Shown: in pieces, positions 6,919 through 16,114 of the stretch
Position numbering within the stretch: position 1 is the stretch's first letter
How the letters are laid out: each line of letters begins with the position of its first letter
Source of the DNA: Palsa-506 sp963709075
GTDB taxonomy: Bacteria > Actinomycetota > Actinomycetes > Streptosporangiales > Streptosporangiaceae
Length of the DNA: 64,000 nt
Assembly: GCA_963709075.1 (NCBI GenBank)
Contig: CAVPUY010000009.1
Span: 1,116,001 to 1,180,000, forward strand
Direction of reading: 5' to 3'
Translations under genes and position numbers: made by a program
The notes under the pieces: model-generated
Database searches by the model: none
The model's input: the letters and a program-made list of their open reading frames with translations, nothing else
What the model was told of the DNA's origin: nothing

Positions 6919-8964
6919 TCAAAGTTCGATGGGGATCGACGCCATCAGGTCCTCATCGTGATAGAGGGCCGACAGCCGGTCTAGCGCGAGGCGTACTGGC
7001 TCCTGCTCCCGGACCAGGGCGAGCTGCTCCGCCGCGCCGGGAACGCCGATCTCCGCGTAAAACGGGAGCAGCATCGTGAAGAACTCACGGTACTGCATGC
7101 CGGCGAAACCGGTAATTTGCAAATCACGGCCATTGGAGAAGATCGCCTGGCGGCTCTGCTTCTCCAGTCGCTTGATCTTCTGGACCGTGCCGTGCGACTT
7201 TGCATCTTGTCGGCTAGCCCAGGCGAGTAGCTCGTCGCCGAGTCCTGCCTGGCCGTGCAAGGTGAGGTTCAGCTTGACGATCTCGGCGGCAGTGACCCGG
7301 ATCCGGCTCGACATCGTGGCCTGGCAGACGCGTACGGCGCTCCGCAGCACCTGATTCGTCCTGATCGCCAGCAGCTCGCTGAGCAGGAAGTGGTGCATCT
7401 CAGCCTGCCGCGGGAACTGGAACCAGCCAGGCAGCTCGAGCGCGTAAACGAAAAAGAAGAAGTGTTCCTTATCTGGGTGCAGGTAGCTTTGCGTCGACAC
7501 CGGCCGGATCTCACCAGGGGGATCGTCGCCGATCTCCATCTCGATGCACCGGTGCGCGGCCCTGGCCGGGATCTGGTGTCCCAGGTCGAACGCTATCGGC
7601 GGCCGCCCAGGCTCGGCACCCGATCTTAGGTAGTCTTCCTGGTAAATATGGCTCGACAGATGGGACAGCCGGTTCAGTTCCCGATCAGCATTGCTCTCGT
7701 TGCGCAAATGGAGCATGGGCTCTATGCGGCCATTCCTGTTCCGCCAGGTGATTACCAGGACAATTGGCAGCCAGCCCGTTGCTCCCGAGCGGTCGAGGAC
7801 AACGTTCTGCCGGAACCTGGAACTCGTGCACCGGAAACTCCCGTCTCGTGGATCCCCGACCGGGACAATCTTGTTGTCGTCCACGCTGTTGTGCACGATG
7901 TCCTCGAACGCGGCCGTGAAATACTGGTCAGTCGTATCCTCGAACTCCAGGTACCGGTGGTCCATCACCCCCCGCTGCGGTCGGCGAACGAGAAGCTGCA
8001 CGATGCGGCGGCCGTCTGGCATCTCGAAAAGCGTTCCCGCGAACGGCGGCAGATAGGGCGACTCGTACAGGGCCCACCGGGAGGACGGCGTCCGGCGCAG
8101 TAACACGCTTACTGATCGCTTGCCCCAGAGCGCCGCCAGGCGACGCTGCCGCAGCGCCTCCTTGCGGTCGGGGTACAGGGCACGCTCATCATTGATGGCC
8201 GCCAGTAGCTCGTCACCGAGGAATACGACGCGCAATGACCTCCAGAAGGCACGCTCATTGCCGTACGCGCGCTTCCGGTCAAGCGCTTCCTGGATTTCCT
8301 CTGCGAGTGATTCATTGGTGGTGCCGACGATCGTCACGTTCATCGCCTCAGCGAGAAGCCGGACGAAGCGCCCGCTGTCGCCGACGTAATCCGTGACCAT
8401 CGTGTGGTGTTCGAGCTCGGGGTCAATGCGACCGCCGGCCCCTTCCGGGTGGGCATGGATGGCTTGGGCAATGTGTTCAGTCAGCCGGGCGACACGGTCA
8501 TCGTACTGGTCGCTGTCGTGCCGGGTGCTGTCCATGTCGGTCCACTGGCGCGCCCTGCAGTCCCGCAGCCACCGCTGCACGGCCGCCTGCGCATCAGGCA
8601 GGTCGGGCCTGCCATCGAGATAAACCGGAAAGATGGCATGGAAATTGCGATCTCGCTGCGGTTCGCGTTCCCGGGATACGAAATTATCCCATTCATAGCG
8701 GCACCACTCCGAGCCAAAGTAGGCCGGGCTTGCGATAGACACGAGAACCGTGCTGGCCCGCAGCGCGGCATCGATGCGGGCCTTCCAGATCTGCGAACTC
8801 TGTATTTGCCGTTTATCGAAAAATATCCGCAGTTGCTTGCCGGTCTGCTGCGCGAAGATACGGCTCATCGCTTCGGCGAGCTGCGTGACCGCGCCGTCCT
8901 CGTCATCGGAGCGCGCATAACTCAGGTAGACGTCGTACCACTCGCCGTTTCCGTTCACTGACAT
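6919..8964 (-). CDS. TIR-domain protein with large uncharacterised C-terminal region
   Basis: 681 residues, intact. Residues about 8-150 are a TIR domain: YDVYLSYARSDD, then LRIFFDKRQIQ (box 2), STVLVSIASPAYFGSEWC and the WCxxE motif with the probable catalytic glutamate at residue 91. Bacterial TIRs of this type cleave NAD+ or make cyclic ADP-ribose isomers in immunity. Around 190-230 a Rossmann-like stretch (RLLAEAMNVTIVGTTNES) follows, and the remaining 450 residues match nothing I recognise, so they may sense a trigger. No signal peptide or obvious membrane segment. Codon use is visibly more AT-tolerant than the neighbours, suggesting horizontal acquisition. It is convergent with the MttB-type gene, 38 bases apart, and has no obvious partner gene. 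Role in phage defence is inference. Confidence 0.85.
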   Translation of the reverse strand: MSVNGNGEWYDVYLSYARSDDEDGAVTQLAEAMSRIFAQQTGKQLRIFFDKRQIQSSQIWKARIDAALRASTVLVSIASPAYFGSEWCRYEWDNFVSREREPQRDRNFHAIFPVYLDGRPDLPDAQAAVQRWLRDCRARQWTDMDSTRHDSDQYDDRVARLTEHIAQAIHAHPEGAGGRIDPELEHHTMVTDYVGDSGRFVRLLAEAMNVTIVGTTNESLAEEIQEALDRKRAYGNERAFWRSLRVVFLGDELLAAINDERALYPDRKEALRQRRLAALWGKRSVSVLLRRTPSSRWALYESPYLPPFAGTLFEMPDGRRIVQLLVRRPQRGVMDHRYLEFEDTTDQYFTAAFEDIVHNSVDDNKIVPVGDPRDGSFRCTSSRFRQNVVLDRSGATGWLPIVLVITWRNRNGRIEPMLHLRNESNADRELNRLSHLSSHIYQEDYLRSGAEPGRPPIAFDLGHQIPARAAHRCIEMEIGDDPPGEIRPVSTQSYLHPDKEHFFFFVYALELPGWFQFPRQAEMHHFLLSELLAIRTNQVLRSAVRVCQATMSSRIRVTAAEIVKLNLTLHGQAGLGDELLAWASRQDAKSHGTVQKIKRLEKQSRQAIFSNGRDLQITGFAGMQYREFFTMLLPFYAEIGVPGAAEQLALVREQEPVRLALDRLSALYHDEDLMASIPIEL

Positions 8965-9058
8965 GCTCCCCCGGCAGAACCCGGATGGCTGCCTGTCATG
9001 AATGCTCAGCTGCGAGCGCAGCTGCCGTCAAGCCGCCGGATGCTGGCGGCCGCCGGGG

Positions 9059-10376
9059 TTACCGCCTGCGCACGATGGCAAAGGCATGGTTGGCTTCCGG
9101 GCCCGAGCCGATCGCGAACGCGCGCCATCCGGCCGGCAGCTCCACCCGGGCCGGCGTGTCGCTGCCGGCGGTGCTCCCGTCGCCGAGCTGGCCCAGGCTG
9201 CCGTCACCCCAGGCCAGCACGTGGCCCTTGATGGTCCTGGCCAGGCTGTCGAGGCAGCTGGCGCCGACCGCTGCTATCTTGGCGCCGGCCGGCAGCAGCA
9301 CGCCGACTGGCGTGTCGCTATTGACGGTGCTGCCGTTGCCGAGCTCCCCTTCGCTGCCCTCTCCCCAGGCCAGCACCGCTCCGCCGGAGAACAGCGCGAC
9401 GGTATGGTCGCAGCCGGCCGCCAGCGAGACCAGGTGCCCGAGCGACGGCCCGCGCACCAGGATGGGGACGATCACTGGCGTGTCGCTGCCGGTCGTGGTG
9501 CCGTTGCCGAACTGCCCGAGGTCGTTGTCCCCCCACGCGTACAGCCCGCTGGAGGTGCTGGCCAGCGCGTAGCTTTGGCCGGCCGCCAGGGTCTTCACCT
9601 TGCTGCCCTTGGGCAGCTGGACCCGGACCGGGACAGCGCTGATCTGGTCGGTGCTGCCGTTGCCGAGCTGGCCGTCCGCACCGAAACCCCAGGCCAGCGC
9701 ATGACCGCTGGCCGTACGGGCCAGGCTGAAGCTTTCTCCGGCGCCGATGGCGGTCACCCTGGTGCCCTTAGGCAGCCTGACCCGGACCGGTGTATGACTG
9801 TCGGTCGTGGTGCCGTCGCCGAGCTGGCCGGCCGCGTTGTTCCCCCAGGCCAGCACGTGGCCGGAGGAGGTGAGCGCGAGGCTGAAAAGGCAGCCGGCCC
9901 GGACGGCGGTGACCTTCGTGCCGTGCGGCAGCTCGACCCGGACCGGCGTGTGGCTGTCGGTGGTGGTGCCGTTGCCGAGCTCGCCGAAGCCGTTGTAGCC
10001 CCAGGCCAGCACGTGACCTTTGGAGGTAACGGCCAGCGCGTCGAAGCACCCCCCGCGTACCTGTGTGACCTTGACGCCCTCCGGCAGCTTCACATTGACC
10101 GGGATGCTCGCGCCGGTGCTGGTGCCATCGCCAAGCTGCCCGTTGCCGTTCAGGCCCCAGGCCATGACATGGCGGCTCGCGGCAGCCGCGGCGGCCAGGC
10201 CTGGCTGCCGCAGGACTGCCCGCATTGACCCGGTCGATTCTTATCTGAAACGGGATCGTCCCGCTTGCTGTGCCCGCCATGGCGGCGCCGCCCGCGGCGG
10301 TCAGCGCCGGGATCGCCGCCGTGGCGGCGATGGCGGCGGCCAGCCCGGCCGACCGGAGCCTGCTCGCTGATTTCAT
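9059..10376 (-). CDS. Secreted RCC1-repeat seven-bladed beta-propeller 1 (one frameshift)
   Basis: ATG 10376 follows a good GGAGG site and begins a signal peptide (SRLRSAGLAAAIAATAAIP). A frameshift near 10215 precedes the propeller. Seven RCC1 units follow, each with a W-G motif plus GQLG/GELG: HVMAWGLNGNGQLG, HVLAWGYNGFGELG, HVLAWGNNAAGQLG, HALAWGFGADGQLG, GLYAWGDNDLGQFG, AVLAWGEGSEGELG and HVLAWGDGSLGQLG. Each ends in an xAGC/AG..SLALT strand. The fold suits protein-protein binding. The Streptomyces beta-lactamase inhibitor BLIP-II is a secreted seven-bladed RCC1 protein, but I see no specific evidence for that target. It is the last gene of a five-gene operon, 3 bases after the previous stop. 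Confidence 0.87.
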
Positions 10377-10379
10377 GTC

Positions 10380-11658
10380 TTACCTCCGGTGCATGATGGC
10401 CAGCACGTGCGCGGCACGCGGTCCGGTGCCGATCGCGGCTGCGCGCCATCCGCTGGGCAGGTTGACCCGGACCGGGACGGCGCTGCTCGTGGTGCTGCCG
10501 TCGCCGAGTTCGCCGACGATGTTGTATCCCCAGGCCAGCACGTGGCCCTTGGCGGTCAGCGCGTAGCTGTCGGTGCAGCCGGCGGCTGATTGCCCGGACC
10601 TTGGCGCCGGCCGGCAGCAGCACCTTGACCGGCGTGTCCTTGCTGCTGCCGCCGCCGTCGCCGAGCTCGCCGAACTGGTCATCTCCCCAGGCCAGCAGCG
10701 TTCCGCTGGACAGCAGCGCGAGGCTGTGCTCGCAGCCGGCGAACAGCGAGGTGACGTGCCCGTGCGCCGGGAAGGAAAGCCGGACCGGCCGGTCGCTGTC
10801 GGTGGTGCTGCCGTCACCGAGCTGCCCGTCGTCATTGGCTCCCCAGGAGTACAGCCTGCTGCCGGAGGTGCTGGCGAGGCTCTGACCGCCGCCGGCGGCC
10901 AGCGCCTTCACCCTGGCTCTCCTGGGCAGCCTTACCTTGACCGGGATGTCGCTGTTCGTAGTGGTGCCGTGGCCGAGCTGCCCGTCGCCGTTGTTGCCCC
11001 AGGCCAGCGCGTGACCCTTGCTGGTGCGGGCGAGACCGGAGCTATCCCCGGCGCTGATGGCCGTCACCCTGGTGCGGCCGGGCAGGCTGACCCGGACCGG
11101 AGTGTCACTGGGTGACGTGCTGCCGTCGCCGAGCTGCCCATCGGTGTTGGCTCCCCAGGCCAGCACGTGACCCTTGGCGGTGAGCGCGAGGCTGAACTCG
11201 CAGCAGGCCCGCACCGCGGTGACCTTCGTGCCGCGGGTCAGGCTGACCCGGACGGGAGTGTCGCTGCCGGTGGTGGTGCCGTTGCCGAGCTGCCCGTCCG
11301 TGTTGGCTCCCCAGGCCAGCACGTGACCCTTGGCGGTGAGCGCGAGGCTGAAATCGCAGCCGGCCCGCGCCTGGCTGATCTTTACCGCCGGCGGCAGCTG
11401 CACGTTGACCGGGAATTCGCTGCTGACGGTGGTGCCGTTGCCGAGCTGCCCGAAGGCGTTGTAGCCCCAGGCCACGACGTGCCGGCTCGCGGTGCTGGCG
11501 GCGCTGCCTGCGGTGGCGGCAGTGCCCGGCTTGCGGGCTGCCGGCGCGGTACTGGCGGCCGCTGCGGCAGCGGCCGCCGCGGTCAGCGCCGGGCATGCCA
11601 GCGCGGTGGCCAGGGCCGCCGCCAGGCCGGCCGCCGCGAGCCTGCTTGCTGCGTTCAT
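10380..11658 (-). CDS. Secreted RCC1-repeat seven-bladed beta-propeller 2 (one frameshift)
   Basis: ATG 11658 with a signal peptide (MNAASRLAAAGLAAALATAL) and an Ala-rich linker, then seven RCC1 blades: HVVAWGYNAFGQLG, two copies of HVLAWGANTDGQLG, HALAWGNNGDGQLG, RLYSWGANDDGQLG, TLLAWGDDQFGELG and HVLAWGYNIVGELG. An extra G near 10584 breaks the frame before blade 7. The paralogous sequence in propeller 3 lacks that base, which pins the error. It ends HRR-stop at TAA 10380-10382, 3 bases before the next start. A stretch in blades 5-6 is nearly identical in DNA to propeller 3, so the two arose by recent duplication or gene conversion. Extracellular binding role inferred. Confidence 0.87.
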
Positions 11659-11662
11659 GTCC

Positions 11663-12946
11663 CTACCTCCTGTGCCCGATGGCCAGTGCATGCGCTGCCC
11701 CGGGGCCCGCGCCGATCGCGGACGCGCGCCACCCGCTGGGCAGCTCAACCCGGACCGGGACGGCGCTGCTCGCGGCGTCGCTGCCGTCGCCGAGCTGGCC
11801 GTCGGCGTTGTATCCCCAGGCCAGCTCGCGGCCCTTGGCGGTCAGCGCGTAGCTGGCGTCGCAGCCGGCGCTGATCGCCCGGACCTTGGTGCCGGCCGGC
11901 AGCAGCACCTTGACCGGCGTGTCCTGGTTGCTGCCGCCGTCGTCGCCGAGCTGCCCGAGCTGGTCCTCTCCCCAGGCCAGCAGCGTTCCGCTGGACAGCA
12001 GCGCGAGGCTGTGCTCGCAGCCGGCGAACAGCGAGGTGACGTGCCCGTGCGCCGGGAAGGAAAGCCGGACCGGCCGGTCGCTGTCGGTGGTGCTGCCGTC
12101 GCCGAGCTGCCCGGAGCCGTTCAGTCCCCAGGAGTACAGCCGGCCGCCGGAGGTGCTGGCGAGGCTATGACCGCCGCCGGCCGCCAGCGCCTTCACCCTG
12201 GCTCTCCTGGGCAGCCTTACCTTGACCGGGGTGTCGCTGTCGGTGGTGCTGCCGTTGCCGAGCTGCCCGTCGATGTTGCCGCCCCAGGCCAGCGCGTGAC
12301 CCTTGCTGGTGCGGGCGAGACCGAACTTATTCCCGGCGCTGATGGCCGTTACCCTGGTGCCGCCGGGCAGGCTGACCCGGACCGGGGTGTCGCTGGGCGA
12401 GGTGGTGCCGTCGCCGAGTTCCCCGTTGCCGTTGTAGCCCCAGGCCAGCACGTGGCCCTTGGCGGTGAGCGCGAGGCCGAAATCACAGCCCGCCCGCACG
12501 GCGATGACCTTCGTGCCATGCGGCAGCCTGACCCTGACCGGGATAGCGCTGTTGACGGTGCTGCCGTTGCCGAGCTGCCCGGCGTCGTTGTCCCCCCAGG
12601 CCAGCACCCGGCCCGTGGAGGTGAGAGCCAGCGTGTGCCGGCAGCCGGCCCGTGCCTGGGTGATCTTGACGCCCGGCGGCAGCTGCACGTTGACCGGCGC
12701 GTTGCTGTTGGTGGTGGTGCCGTCGCCGAGCTGCCCGTAGGGGTTGTCGCCCCAGGCCAGGACGTGCCTGCTCGCGTTGCCGCCGGCGGCACTGCGCGCT
12801 GTTGCGGCACTGCGCGCTGTTGCCGCGCTGACCGGCTGGCCGGCCGCCGCCGCGGCAGCGGCCGCCGCGGTCAGCGCCGGGACCGCCAGCGTGGTGGCCA
12901 GGGCCGCCGCCAGGCCAGCCGCCGCCAGCCTGCGTGCTGCGTTCAT
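11663..12946 (-). CDS. Secreted RCC1-repeat seven-bladed beta-propeller 3
   Basis: Intact, about 427 residues from ATG 12946 (an upstream in-frame start at 13036 would run back into the previous gene). Signal peptide MNAARRLAAAGLAAALATTL and an Ala-rich spacer precede seven blades: HVLAWGDNPYGQLG, RVLAWGDNDAGQLG, HVLAWGYNGNGELG, HALAWGGNIDGQLG, RLYSWGLNGSGQLG, TLLAWGEDQLGQLG and RELAWGYNADGQLG. Blades 1-3 each contain RAGC, so several extracellular cysteines sit at the same position of successive blades. The stop lies 4 bases before the next start. It serves as an intact reference for the frameshifts in its neighbours. Confidence 0.9.
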   Translation of the reverse strand: MNAARRLAAAGLAAALATTLAVPALTAAAAAAAAAGQPVSAATARSAATARSAAGGNASRHVLAWGDNPYGQLGDGTTTNSNAPVNVQLPPGVKITQARAGCRHTLALTSTGRVLAWGDNDAGQLGNGSTVNSAIPVRVRLPHGTKVIAVRAGCDFGLALTAKGHVLAWGYNGNGELGDGTTSPSDTPVRVSLPGGTRVTAISAGNKFGLARTSKGHALAWGGNIDGQLGNGSTTDSDTPVKVRLPRRARVKALAAGGGHSLASTSGGRLYSWGLNGSGQLGDGSTTDSDRPVRLSFPAHGHVTSLFAGCEHSLALLSSGTLLAWGEDQLGQLGDDGGSNQDTPVKVLLPAGTKVRAISAGCDASYALTAKGRELAWGYNADGQLGDGSDAASSAVPVRVELPSGWRASAIGAGPGAAHALAIGHRR

Positions 12947-12950
12947 GTCC

Positions 12951-14179
12951 CTACCTCCTGTGCCCGATGGCCAGTGCATGCGCTGCCCCCGGGCCCGCGC
13001 CGAGCGCGGACGCGCGCCATCCGCTGGGCAGCTCAACCCGGACCGGCGTATCGCGGCTCGTGGTGCCGCCGTCGCCGAGCTGGCCTTCGGCGTCGTAGCC
13101 CCAGGCCAGCACGTGGCCCTTGGCGGTCAGCGCATAGCCGTCGGCGCAGCCGGCCGTGACCGCCGTCACCCTGGCGCAGGCCGGCAGCATGGCCGCGATG
13201 GGCGTACTGCGGTCGGTGGTGCTGCCGTCGCCGAGCTGCCCGTACTTATCGCCGCCCCACCCCATCACCAGCCCGCCGGAGTACAGCACCAGGGTTTGCG
13301 AGCAGCCGGCGAACACCGAAGTCACGTGCCCGGTCTGCGGCGTGCGCACGATCAGCACGGCTTTGACCGGCGTATCGCGGCTGGTGGTGGTGCCGTCGCC
13401 GAGCTGCCCGAAGGCGTTGTCTCCCCAGCCGAACAGGCCGGATGGGGTGAGCGCGAGGGCAAAGCCAGAGCCGCCAGCCAGCGCCGTCACCTTTGCCCCG
13501 GCGGGCAGCCCGACCCGGACCGGGATGTCGCTGTTGGTGGTGCTGCCGTCGCCGAGCTGCCCGTCGGTGCCGTCGCCCCGGCCAGCACATGACCCCTGGA
13601 CGTCCGGGCCAGGCCGGAGAACTGCCCGGCGCTGATCGCCGTCACCCTGGCGTGCCGGGGCAGCCTGACCCGGACCGGGGTGGGGTGGCCGGCCGTGCTG
13701 CCGTTGCCGAGCTGCCCGTCGGTGCCGTCGCCCCAGGCCAGCACGTGGCCCTTCGAAGTCAGGGCCAGGCTGAAGTCGCAGCCGGCCCGGACCGCGGTGA
13801 TCTTGGTGCGGCCGGGGATCCTGACCTTGACCGGGATAGCGCTGTTCGCCGTGCTGCCGTTGCCGAGTTCCCCGTGGCCGTTGCTGCCCCAGGCCAGCAC
13901 GTGACCCTTCGAGGTAAGAGCGAGCGTGTGCAGGCAGCCGGCCCGCACCTGGGTGATCTTGTCGCCGTCCGGCAGCCTTACCCTGACCGGGGTGCCGCTG
14001 TCGGTGGTGGTGCCGTCGCCGAGCTGGCCGAATTCGTTGAATCCCCAGGCGCGGATCGACTTGCCCGGCTTGCTTGCTGCCGCCGCGGGGCCGGCCGTGA
14101 CGGCCAGTGCCGGGATCGCCAGCATCGCGGTGAGGGCGGCGGCCAGCCCGGCCCTCGCGAGCTTACCTGGTGAGTTCAT
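12951..14179 (-). CDS. Secreted RCC1-repeat seven-bladed beta-propeller 4 (one-base deletion)
   Basis: ATG 14179 is preceded by a GGAGG site and overlaps the stop of propeller 5 (TGATG), implying translational coupling. Signal peptide with LARAGLAAALTAMLAIPALA. Seven blades: SIRAWGFNEFGQLG, HVLAWGSNGHGELG, HVLAWGDGTDGQLG, a fourth interrupted blade, GLFGWGDNAFGQLG, LVMGWGGDKYGQLG and HVLAWGYDAEGQLG. In blade 4 the repeat DNA CCCCAGGCCAGCAC appears as CCCCGGCCAGCAC near 13579; one missing A explains the frameshift. Same extracellular binding role inferred as for its paralogues. Confidence 0.87.
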
Positions 14180-15498
14180 CACTGCCTCCGGTGCACGATC
14201 GCGAAGAGGGTCTCGGACCCTGCCCCGCCGCCGATGCCGGTCACCCGCAGGCCGGCCGGCATCGACACAAGGACCGGGACGTTGCTGCCGGCTGCCGACG
14301 TGCCGCTGCCCAGCTGGCCGGCCGAATTGTCACCCCAGGCCCACAGCTGGTGCGTGCTGGTCAGGGCCAGGCCGTTGGCAAAGCCGGCCGCGATCGCGGT
14401 GACCTTGGTGCCGCCCGGCAGCGCAACCTGGACCGGCACGTCGCTGTCCTCGCCGGTGCCGTCGCCGAGCTCGCCGAGCAGGTTGCCGCCCCAGGCCAGC
14501 AGCACGCCGTCGGACAGCAGCGCGAGGCTGTGGTGCAGGCCGCCGAACAGCGACACCACCCTGGGCGTGGCCGACGCCCTGGCCGGCGGGCCGCCCTTGG
14601 CCGGGCCGCCCTTGGCTGGCCCGGGCAGGCTGACCTTGACCGGGACGTCGCTGCTCGTGGTGCTGCCGTCGCCAAGCTGGCCCTCGCTGCCCAGGCCCCA
14701 GGCATAGAGCTGGCCGCGGGTGCTGACGGCCAGGCTGTGCTCGCAGCCGGCCGCGATGAGCCTGAACCTGGCGCCGGCCGGCAGCCTGACCCGGACCGGG
14801 CGGCTGCTGAGCTTGCTGCTGCCGTCGCCCAGCTGGCCGTACTTGCCGTAGCCCCAGGCCAGCACGCGGCCCTTGGTGGTCAGCGCCAGGTTGTGGTCGC
14901 AGCCGGCGCTGATCGCCTGGATCCTGATGCCGCGGGGGATCTTGACCCGGGCCGGCCTGGTGTGCCTGCGCTTGCTGCCGTCGCCCAGCTCGCCGAGGTG
15001 GTTGTAGCCCCAGGCCAGCACGTGGCCTTTGGTGGTGAGGGCCAGGCTGTGGTCGCAGCCGGCCCGGATCGCCTTGATCTTCGTGCCGTTCGGCAGCCTG
15101 ACCCGGACCGGGGTGCCGGCTCGAGTCCTGGACCCGTCGCCGAGCTGGCCCTCGGTGCCGCGGCCCCAGGCCAGCATGCGGCCGTTGGCGGTCAGCGCCA
15201 GCGCGTGGTCGCAGCCGGCCCGGACGGAGGTCACCCGGACGCCCGGCGCCAGCCGCACCCGGACCGGCACGGGCTGCACCTTGGTCCGATGGCCGTCGCC
15301 CAGCTGGCCCTGATTGCCCTGACCCCACCCCCGCAGGGCCCCGCCGGAGGCACTGGCCGCCGCGGTGCCCGGCTGCCCGCCGCCGGTGACCGCGGCCGCG
15401 GGCCCGCCCACCGCGATGACAATGGGAAAGGCGGCCGCGGCGGCCAGCATCAGCCGGCCCGCCGCCCGGGGCCGGCTTGTCACGGACAGCGGCGGCAT
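14179..15498 (-). CDS. Secreted RCC1-repeat seven-bladed beta-propeller 5 (first gene of the operon)
   Basis: Intact, 439 residues from ATG 15498, chosen because a perfect GGAGG lies 6 bases upstream. The signal peptide region includes GRLMLAAAAAFPIVIAVGG. Seven blades: ALRGWGQGNQGQLG, RMLAWGRGTEGQLG, HVLAWGYNHLGELG, RVLAWGYGKYGQLG, QLYAWGLGSEGQLG, VLLAWGGNLLGELG and QLWAWGDNSAGQLG. Blade 5 carries a longer loop with lysine/glycine/proline (GPAKGGPAKGG). Its blade sequences are closer to propeller 6 than to propellers 1-4 (shared QLYxWG, RVVSLF, GSETLFAIV), so two subfamilies exist. It heads a minus-strand operon 15498 to 9059 with gaps of 4 bases or less. Confidence 0.9.
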   Translation of the reverse strand: MPPLSVTSRPRAAGRLMLAAAAAFPIVIAVGGPAAAVTGGGQPGTAAASASGGALRGWGQGNQGQLGDGHRTKVQPVPVRVRLAPGVRVTSVRAGCDHALALTANGRMLAWGRGTEGQLGDGSRTRAGTPVRVRLPNGTKIKAIRAGCDHSLALTTKGHVLAWGYNHLGELGDGSKRRHTRPARVKIPRGIRIQAISAGCDHNLALTTKGRVLAWGYGKYGQLGDGSSKLSSRPVRVRLPAGARFRLIAAGCEHSLAVSTRGQLYAWGLGSEGQLGDGSTTSSDVPVKVSLPGPAKGGPAKGGPPARASATPRVVSLFGGLHHSLALLSDGVLLAWGGNLLGELGDGTGEDSDVPVQVALPGGTKVTAIAAGFANGLALTSTHQLWAWGDNSAGQLGSGTSAAGSNVPVLVSMPAGLRVTGIGGGAGSETLFAIVHRRQ

Positions 15499-15574
15499 GG
15501 TGCCTCCGGAGGCTGCGGGGATGGGGTCAATGCGACCGTATGGCGGCCGGCCCATGCCCGGGATCGGGAGTGAC

Positions 15575-15629
15575 ACCCAGATTCCGCCCGGCGTTACCCA
15601 GATTTCCGCTGACCAGGGTGCGTAACGCC
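15575..15629. promoter_or_regulatory. Direct and inverted repeats upstream of the RCC1 operon
   Basis: ACCCAGATTCCGC at 15575-15587 recurs as ACCCAGATTTCCGC at 15596-15609. An inverted repeat GGCGTTAC (15590-15597) / GTAACGCC (15622-15629) spans the second copy. The block lies 80-130 bases upstream of the propeller 5 start, in the short space after the DsrE gene, and is the only candidate control region for the five-gene operon. Confidence 0.45.
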
Positions 15630-15655
15630 TAGTCAGTGGTCAGGAACGCAGCCCG

Positions 15656-16021
15656 TCAGTAGCTGAAGGTGGTGGCTCCGTCGTCGCCGATCCAGTCCCA
15701 CAGCTGGACGGTGCCGGCCAGCTCGGCGTTCGGCAGCAGGCTGCCCTTGTCGAGCTGCTTGGCGTTGAAGCAGATCGGGCAGACCATGAACTGGCCGCCT
15801 GCCTTCGCATAGCGGGCGAGCAGGTCGGGCAGGGTCGGGCAGCCGTCGCAGGCGACGCCCGCGGCCACCCCGCCGAGGGCGAGCCTGACGGCCTCCTTGG
15901 CCTGGAACATCAGGGTCGGCCGCCCGGACTCGGCGGCGCCGACCGCGACGAGGAACGCCACGGTCACCTTCTCCGGATCCTCCAGGCCCGTGGTGAGACT
16001 GATCACTGCCTTGCCCGCCAT
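15656..16021 (-). CDS. DsrE-family protein
   Basis: 121 residues from ATG 16021 (a GTG directly before it could also serve). It starts with KAVISLTTGLEDPEKVTVAF, a typical DsrE/DsrF Rossmann-like beginning, then PTLMFQAKEAVRLAL, GVACDGCPTLPDLL and FMVCPICFNAKQLDKG, and ends TVQLWDWIGDDGATTFSY. The two cysteine pairs (CDGC and CPIC) are suitable for sulfur-transfer or redox chemistry. It is transcribed divergently from the TetR gene across a 93-base region holding a strong palindromic operator, so the TetR protein probably controls it. Lying between RCC1 genes may be coincidence or may point to a thiol-responsive locus. Confidence 0.82.
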   Translation of the reverse strand: MAGKAVISLTTGLEDPEKVTVAFLVAVGAAESGRPTLMFQAKEAVRLALGGVAAGVACDGCPTLPDLLARYAKAGGQFMVCPICFNAKQLDKGSLLPNAELAGTVQLWDWIGDDGATTFSY

Positions 16022-16054
16022 CACTGCCTCGCTCTCGTCAGCTCCCGCATAGTT

Positions 16055-16099
16055 AGCACGATCGTTCGTGCTAGAAATGAAAGTACGAACGATCGTGCT
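16055..16099. promoter_or_regulatory. TetR operator between the DsrE and tetR genes
   Basis: AGCACGATCGTTCGT (16055-16069) and ACGAACGATCGTGCT (16085-16099) are perfect 15-base inverted copies. The first copy also contains an internal palindrome AGCACGA-TCGT-TCGTGCT. The site lies between the divergent starts at 16021 and 16115, ideal for autorepression and control of the DsrE gene. Confidence 0.82.
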
Positions 16100-16114
16100 A
16101 TCTTGTCAACCACG

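Noticed and set aside
11492..13159. Long plus-strand open frame opposite propellers 2 and 3
   Set aside because: Its translation is Gly/Ala/Arg-rich without motifs and mirrors the GC-rich codons of the RCC1 genes on the other strand.
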